Of a DNA stretch of 55,766 nucleotides, positions 53,056 to 55,766 are shown piece by piece (positions within the stretch are counted from its first letter, which is position 1; every line of letters begins with the position of its first letter). The notes beneath the pieces were generated by a model. It was not told the DNA's origin. It saw only the letters and a program-made list of their open reading frames with translations, and did no database searches. The DNA is taken from contig JAQBXK010000011.1 in NCBI GenBank assembly GCA_027625145.1, positions 1-55,766 of the forward strand, read 5' to 3'. The DNA is from Pseudomonadota bacterium (GTDB lineage: Bacteria > Pseudomonadota > Alphaproteobacteria > Puniceispirillales > Marisalimonadaceae). The translations under genes were made by a program, and so were the position numbers.

Positions 53056-53820
53056 ATGGTAACTAATAAAAAAAACAATTCTTCAAAGCCAGTTATTGAA
53101 ATTAAAGAAATGCATAAATGGTTTGGTAATTTTCATGTTTTAAAAAATATTACTTTAAAAGTTAATCAAGGTGAACGTATTGTGATTTGTGGTCCATCCG
53201 GCTCTGGGAAATCAACATTAATTAGATGTATAAATAGATTAGAAGTGCATCAACAAGGTGATATAATTGTTAATGATATTGAGCTTTCTGGCGACTTAAA
53301 AAATTTAGAAGCTATTAGAAGGGAGGTTGGAATGGTTTTTCAATCATTTAATCTATTTCCTCATTTAAGTGTTCTTGAAAACTGTACTTTAGCGCCAATT
53401 TGGGTGAGAGGACTTCCTAAAAAAGAAGCTGAAGAAATGGCAATGGAACTTTTAACTAAAGTTAAAATTCCAGAACAAGCTCTTAAGTTTCCTGGACAGT
53501 TATCAGGTGGTCAACAACAAAGAGTAGCCATTGCTAGATCTTTATGTATGGAGCCTAAAATAATGCTTTTTGATGAACCAACATCAGCTTTAGATCCCGA
53601 AATGATAAAAGAAGTTTTAGATACAATGATTGAATTAGCAGAAAGTGGAATGACTATGCTTGTTGTTACGCATGAAATGGGTTTTGCTAAAAAGGTAGCA
53701 GATAGTATAATTTTTATGGACGAAGGTGAAATTATTGAGCAAAACAATCCAAAAACTTTTTTCAATAATCCAGAAAATGAAAGAACTAAGTTATTTTTAA
53801 GCCAAATACTTAATCATTAA
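53056..53820 (+). CDS. aapP: General L-amino acid ABC transporter, ATPase AapP
   Basis: A 254-aa ABC ATPase energising AapQM. Walker [10 protein letters not shown] lies near residue 50, the Q-loop is [16 protein letters not shown], the signature is [15 protein letters not shown], Walker B is [14 protein letters not shown] and the switch His is in [23 protein letters not shown] precedes ATG 53056. It is the last gene of the aap operon; no clear hairpin follows before the convergent sseA-like gene. Confidence 0.96.
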   Translation: MVTNKKNNSSKPVIEIKEMHKWFGNFHVLKNITLKVNQGERIVICGPSGSGKSTLIRCINRLEVHQQGDIIVNDIELSGDLKNLEAIRREVGMVFQSFNLFPHLSVLENCTLAPIWVRGLPKKEAEEMAMELLTKVKIPEQALKFPGQLSGGQQQRVAIARSLCMEPKIMLFDEPTSALDPEMIKEVLDTMIELAESGMTMLVVTHEMGFAKKVADSIIFMDEGEIIEQNNPKTFFNNPENERTKLFLSQILNH

Positions 53821-53832
53821 TATTTTGTGAAT

Positions 53833-54699
53833 TTAATCATTACCTTTTACTATTTTTTGCCCTGAAGTAGCCCATTCTGTCCAAGAACCATCATAAATTG
53901 GTATTTCCAAACCTTTTGCATAATGTAAAGCAAGAGATATAACACATGCAGATACTCCTGATCCACAGGTTGCAATTAATTTTTCATTGCCTGTTATGCT
54001 TTTATCATTAAAAATTAAATTTATTTCATTAATACTTTTTAGTTGTCCATCATTATTAATAAAATCTGAAGAGGGCAAACTTTTAGAATTTGGAATATGA
54101 CCCGATTCCAATCCATCTCTAGGTTCTTTCGCTTCACCTGTAAATCGTGCGTAAGAACGAGCATCAAGTACGAATGTATCTTTATCATTAGAGATTTCAA
54201 TGATATCATTTAATTTCTTAACGAGTTGTTTTTTTTCTATTTTTGCAACAAAATTACCTAATGTTATATTTGTTTTATCTTCTGTAACAATACCTTTCTG
54301 TGCTTTCCATTTTTTTAATCCACCTTTAAGTATAAATAAATTATAATGACCAAAATATCTAAACAAAAACCATGCCCTTGCTGATGATAAAAAAGGAGAA
54401 TTATCATAGATTATTATTTCATCTTCATTATTTAAACCTAAATCTTTCATCATACCTGAAAATATTTCTTTTGAAGGGATCATGTGAGGTAGTGAATCAT
54501 TAGGGTCAGCTATTTTATTTATATCAAAAAATATGGCATTAGGGATATGTTCTTTATTGAATTCATCTTCTGCATTTAAATTTGAGTTTGGCAGAAAAAA
54601 AGTAGCGTCTAATATTTTTAAATTATGACCTTTATTAATTTTTTCTATTAATTCATTTGGTTCAAGAAATAAATTCATATTGTCTCCATTTATAGCCAA
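53833..54699 (-). CDS. sseA: 3-mercaptopyruvate/thiosulfate sulfurtransferase
   Basis: Two rhodanese domains in 288 aa. The catalytic Cys is in the C-terminal loop CGSGVSACV, the CGSG(V/T)xAC form of 3-mercaptopyruvate sulfurtransferases. The N-terminal domain has IIYDNSPFLSSARAWFLFRYFG, and LDARSYARFTGEAKEPRDGLESGHIPNS in the second domain leads to the loop. It overlaps the cysK-like gene by ten bases, so translation is coupled, and it likely handles sulfur from cysteine or cystathionine. Confidence 0.92.
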   Translation of the reverse strand: MAINGDNMNLFLEPNELIEKINKGHNLKILDATFFLPNSNLNAEDEFNKEHIPNAIFFDINKIADPNDSLPHMIPSKEIFSGMMKDLGLNNEDEIIIYDNSPFLSSARAWFLFRYFGHYNLFILKGGLKKWKAQKGIVTEDKTNITLGNFVAKIEKKQLVKKLNDIIEISNDKDTFVLDARSYARFTGEAKEPRDGLESGHIPNSKSLPSSDFINNDGQLKSINEINLIFNDKSITGNEKLIATCGSGVSACVISLALHYAKGLEIPIYDGSWTEWATSGQKIVKGND

Positions 54700-55694
54700 T
54701 AGGGTTTTATTAAATTTTTACTTACAAGAAAAGTAGGGTTCCATATTTTAGATTGATAACGTTGACCTGAATCACAAAGTATTGTTACTATAGTTTTCCC
54801 TGGACCTAATTCTTTAGCTAGTTTTATTGCTCCAGCAATATTGATTCCACTTGAGCCTCCTAAAAATAATCCTTCATCTTTAAGAAGGTCAAAAATTATT
54901 CTTAATGCTTGATTATCATCAATTCTAAAAGACATATCTACAGGGCAATCTTCTAAGTTTTTTGTTATTCTTCCTTGGCCAATACCCTCAGTTATAGAAT
55001 TACCTTCAGATTTCATTTCTCCGTTTTTATAATAGTTATATAAACCTGATCCAAAAGGGTCAGATAAAGCTATTTTTATATCTTTATTTTTTTCTTTTAA
55101 AAACAATCCTGTTCCAGACAATGTACCTCCAGTACCAACAGCACAAGTAAATCCATCAATTTTACCTTCTGTTTGATCCCATATCTCTGGACCTGTTGAA
55201 TTGTAATGAGATAATTTGTTAGCAATGTTATCAAATTGATTAGCCCATAGGACACCCTCATTATGTGTTTTATTTAACTCCATAGCAATTGTTTCAGATT
55301 GTCTAATATAATTTCCAGGATTCGAATAAGGCAATGCTGGGACAAGTTTTAGTTCGCATCCAATTAATTTTAAGGTATCTTTCTTTTCTTGACTTTGTGT
55401 TTCAGGCATTATTATTAATGTCTTATAACCTAGACAGTTTCCAACTAAGCCAAGTCCAATACCAGTGTTGCCAGCTGTTCCTTCAACTATAATTCCTCCA
55501 GGCAAAAGATTTTTATTAGAAATAGCGTCTAAAACAATACCTTTAGCGGCCCTATCTTTAATAGAAGATCCGGGATTAAGAAACTCTGCTTTACCATAGA
55601 TATTACAACCGGTCATTTCACTTGCTTTATTTAATTTTATTAAGGGAGTGTTTCCAATTGTATCTATAAAATTTTCTTTTACATAATTATTCAT
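54690..55694 (-). CDS. cysK: Cysteine synthase (O-acetylserine sulfhydrylase family)
   Basis: A 334-aa PLP-dependent beta-replacing enzyme making cysteine from O-acetylserine and sulfide. The PLP Lys is in LNPGSSIKDRAAKG, the substrate loop in EGTAGNTGIGLGLV, the PLP phosphate loop in AVGTGGTLSGTG and the ring-nitrogen Ser/Gly in EGLFLGGSSG. This longer EGTAGNTG subfamily is common in alphaproteobacteria next to a rhodanese; cystathionine beta-synthase activity cannot be excluded. Its promoter should lie in 55695-55766. Confidence 0.9.
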   Translation of the reverse strand: MNNYVKENFIDTIGNTPLIKLNKASEMTGCNIYGKAEFLNPGSSIKDRAAKGIVLDAISNKNLLPGGIIVEGTAGNTGIGLGLVGNCLGYKTLIIMPETQSQEKKDTLKLIGCELKLVPALPYSNPGNYIRQSETIAMELNKTHNEGVLWANQFDNIANKLSHYNSTGPEIWDQTEGKIDGFTCAVGTGGTLSGTGLFLKEKNKDIKIALSDPFGSGLYNYYKNGEMKSEGNSITEGIGQGRITKNLEDCPVDMSFRIDDNQALRIIFDLLKDEGLFLGGSSGINIAGAIKLAKELGPGKTIVTILCDSGQRYQSKIWNPTFLVSKNLIKPYWL

Positions 55695-55766
55695 AAATTT
55701 TACTTACTATTTAATTTTTTTTGTTTATACAAAGTATAATAATTTTATAAACATTATATCTATATA

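Noticed and set aside
1-55766. CRISPR arrays, transposons, integrases, prophage or toxin-antitoxin genes
   Set aside because: No regularly spaced repeats and no proteins of these families were found on either strand.

Overview
The window is a dense, AT-rich chromosomal segment (about 30% GC by eye) from a bacterium that is almost certainly an alphaproteobacterium with a streamlined, probably marine, genome. The evidence is the complete general L-amino-acid transporter aapJQMP beside a cystathionine beta-lyase, the purB-purC-purS-purQ-purL-bolA-grxD string, a class II DAHP synthase, the alphaproteobacterial type of short GltX, and very short intergenic gaps. A SAR11/HIMB59 (AEGEAN-169)-like lineage fits, but a marker-gene tree would be needed to place it. 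No rRNA, IS element, prophage, CRISPR array or plasmid gene was seen.

Region 1 (1-12.0 kb) looks accessory and catabolic. It holds two family III CoA-transferases, a GMC oxidoreductase, a YghU-type glutathione transferase, two SDR dehydrogenases, a TauD/TfdA dioxygenase, a bicupin, an FrnE-like DsbA protein, a flavodoxin-like protein, a beta-hydroxyacid dehydrogenase and a MaoC/HTD2-like hydratase. The genes alternate strands in short units and no regulator is present. Two previously unlisted tiny membrane-protein ORFs lie between the first CoA-transferase and the GMC gene.

Region 2 (12.1-31.9 kb) is housekeeping. It runs gor, class II DAHP synthase, a nicotinate phosphoribosyltransferase-like gene, nadE, gltX, cysS, trmJ and rpsD on the + strand, ending at a strong hairpin terminator. 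The - strand then carries grxD, bolA and the purine genes purL, purQ, purS, purC and purB, followed by a 56-codon small ORF (+), map (-), a stand-alone CinA-type domain (+), a rhomboid protease and panC (-).

Region 3 (32-44.8 kb) has tRNA-Leu(UAA), an FMN-dependent alpha-hydroxyacid dehydrogenase, an HD hydrolase and a membrane-anchored coiled-coil protein. Next comes a lipid-modification cluster (SDR, SnoaL-like, cyclopropane-fatty-acid-synthase-like, DUF1365, amine-oxidase-like flavoprotein) that resembles the singlet-oxygen/furan-fatty-acid locus of other alphaproteobacteria. It is followed by a small exported protein, a YcgN-type Cys-rich protein, mnmC, an N-formylglutamate amidohydrolase, an aromatic/aspartate aminotransferase, a thioesterase and tRNA-Val(GAC).

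Region 4 (44.8-55.7 kb) has a DMT permease, a secreted histidine phosphatase, two orphan envelope proteins and a second TauD-type dioxygenase. It ends in a conserved sulfur/amino-acid block: metC-like (-), aapJ-terminator-aapQ-aapM-aapP (+), sseA-like and cysK-like (-).
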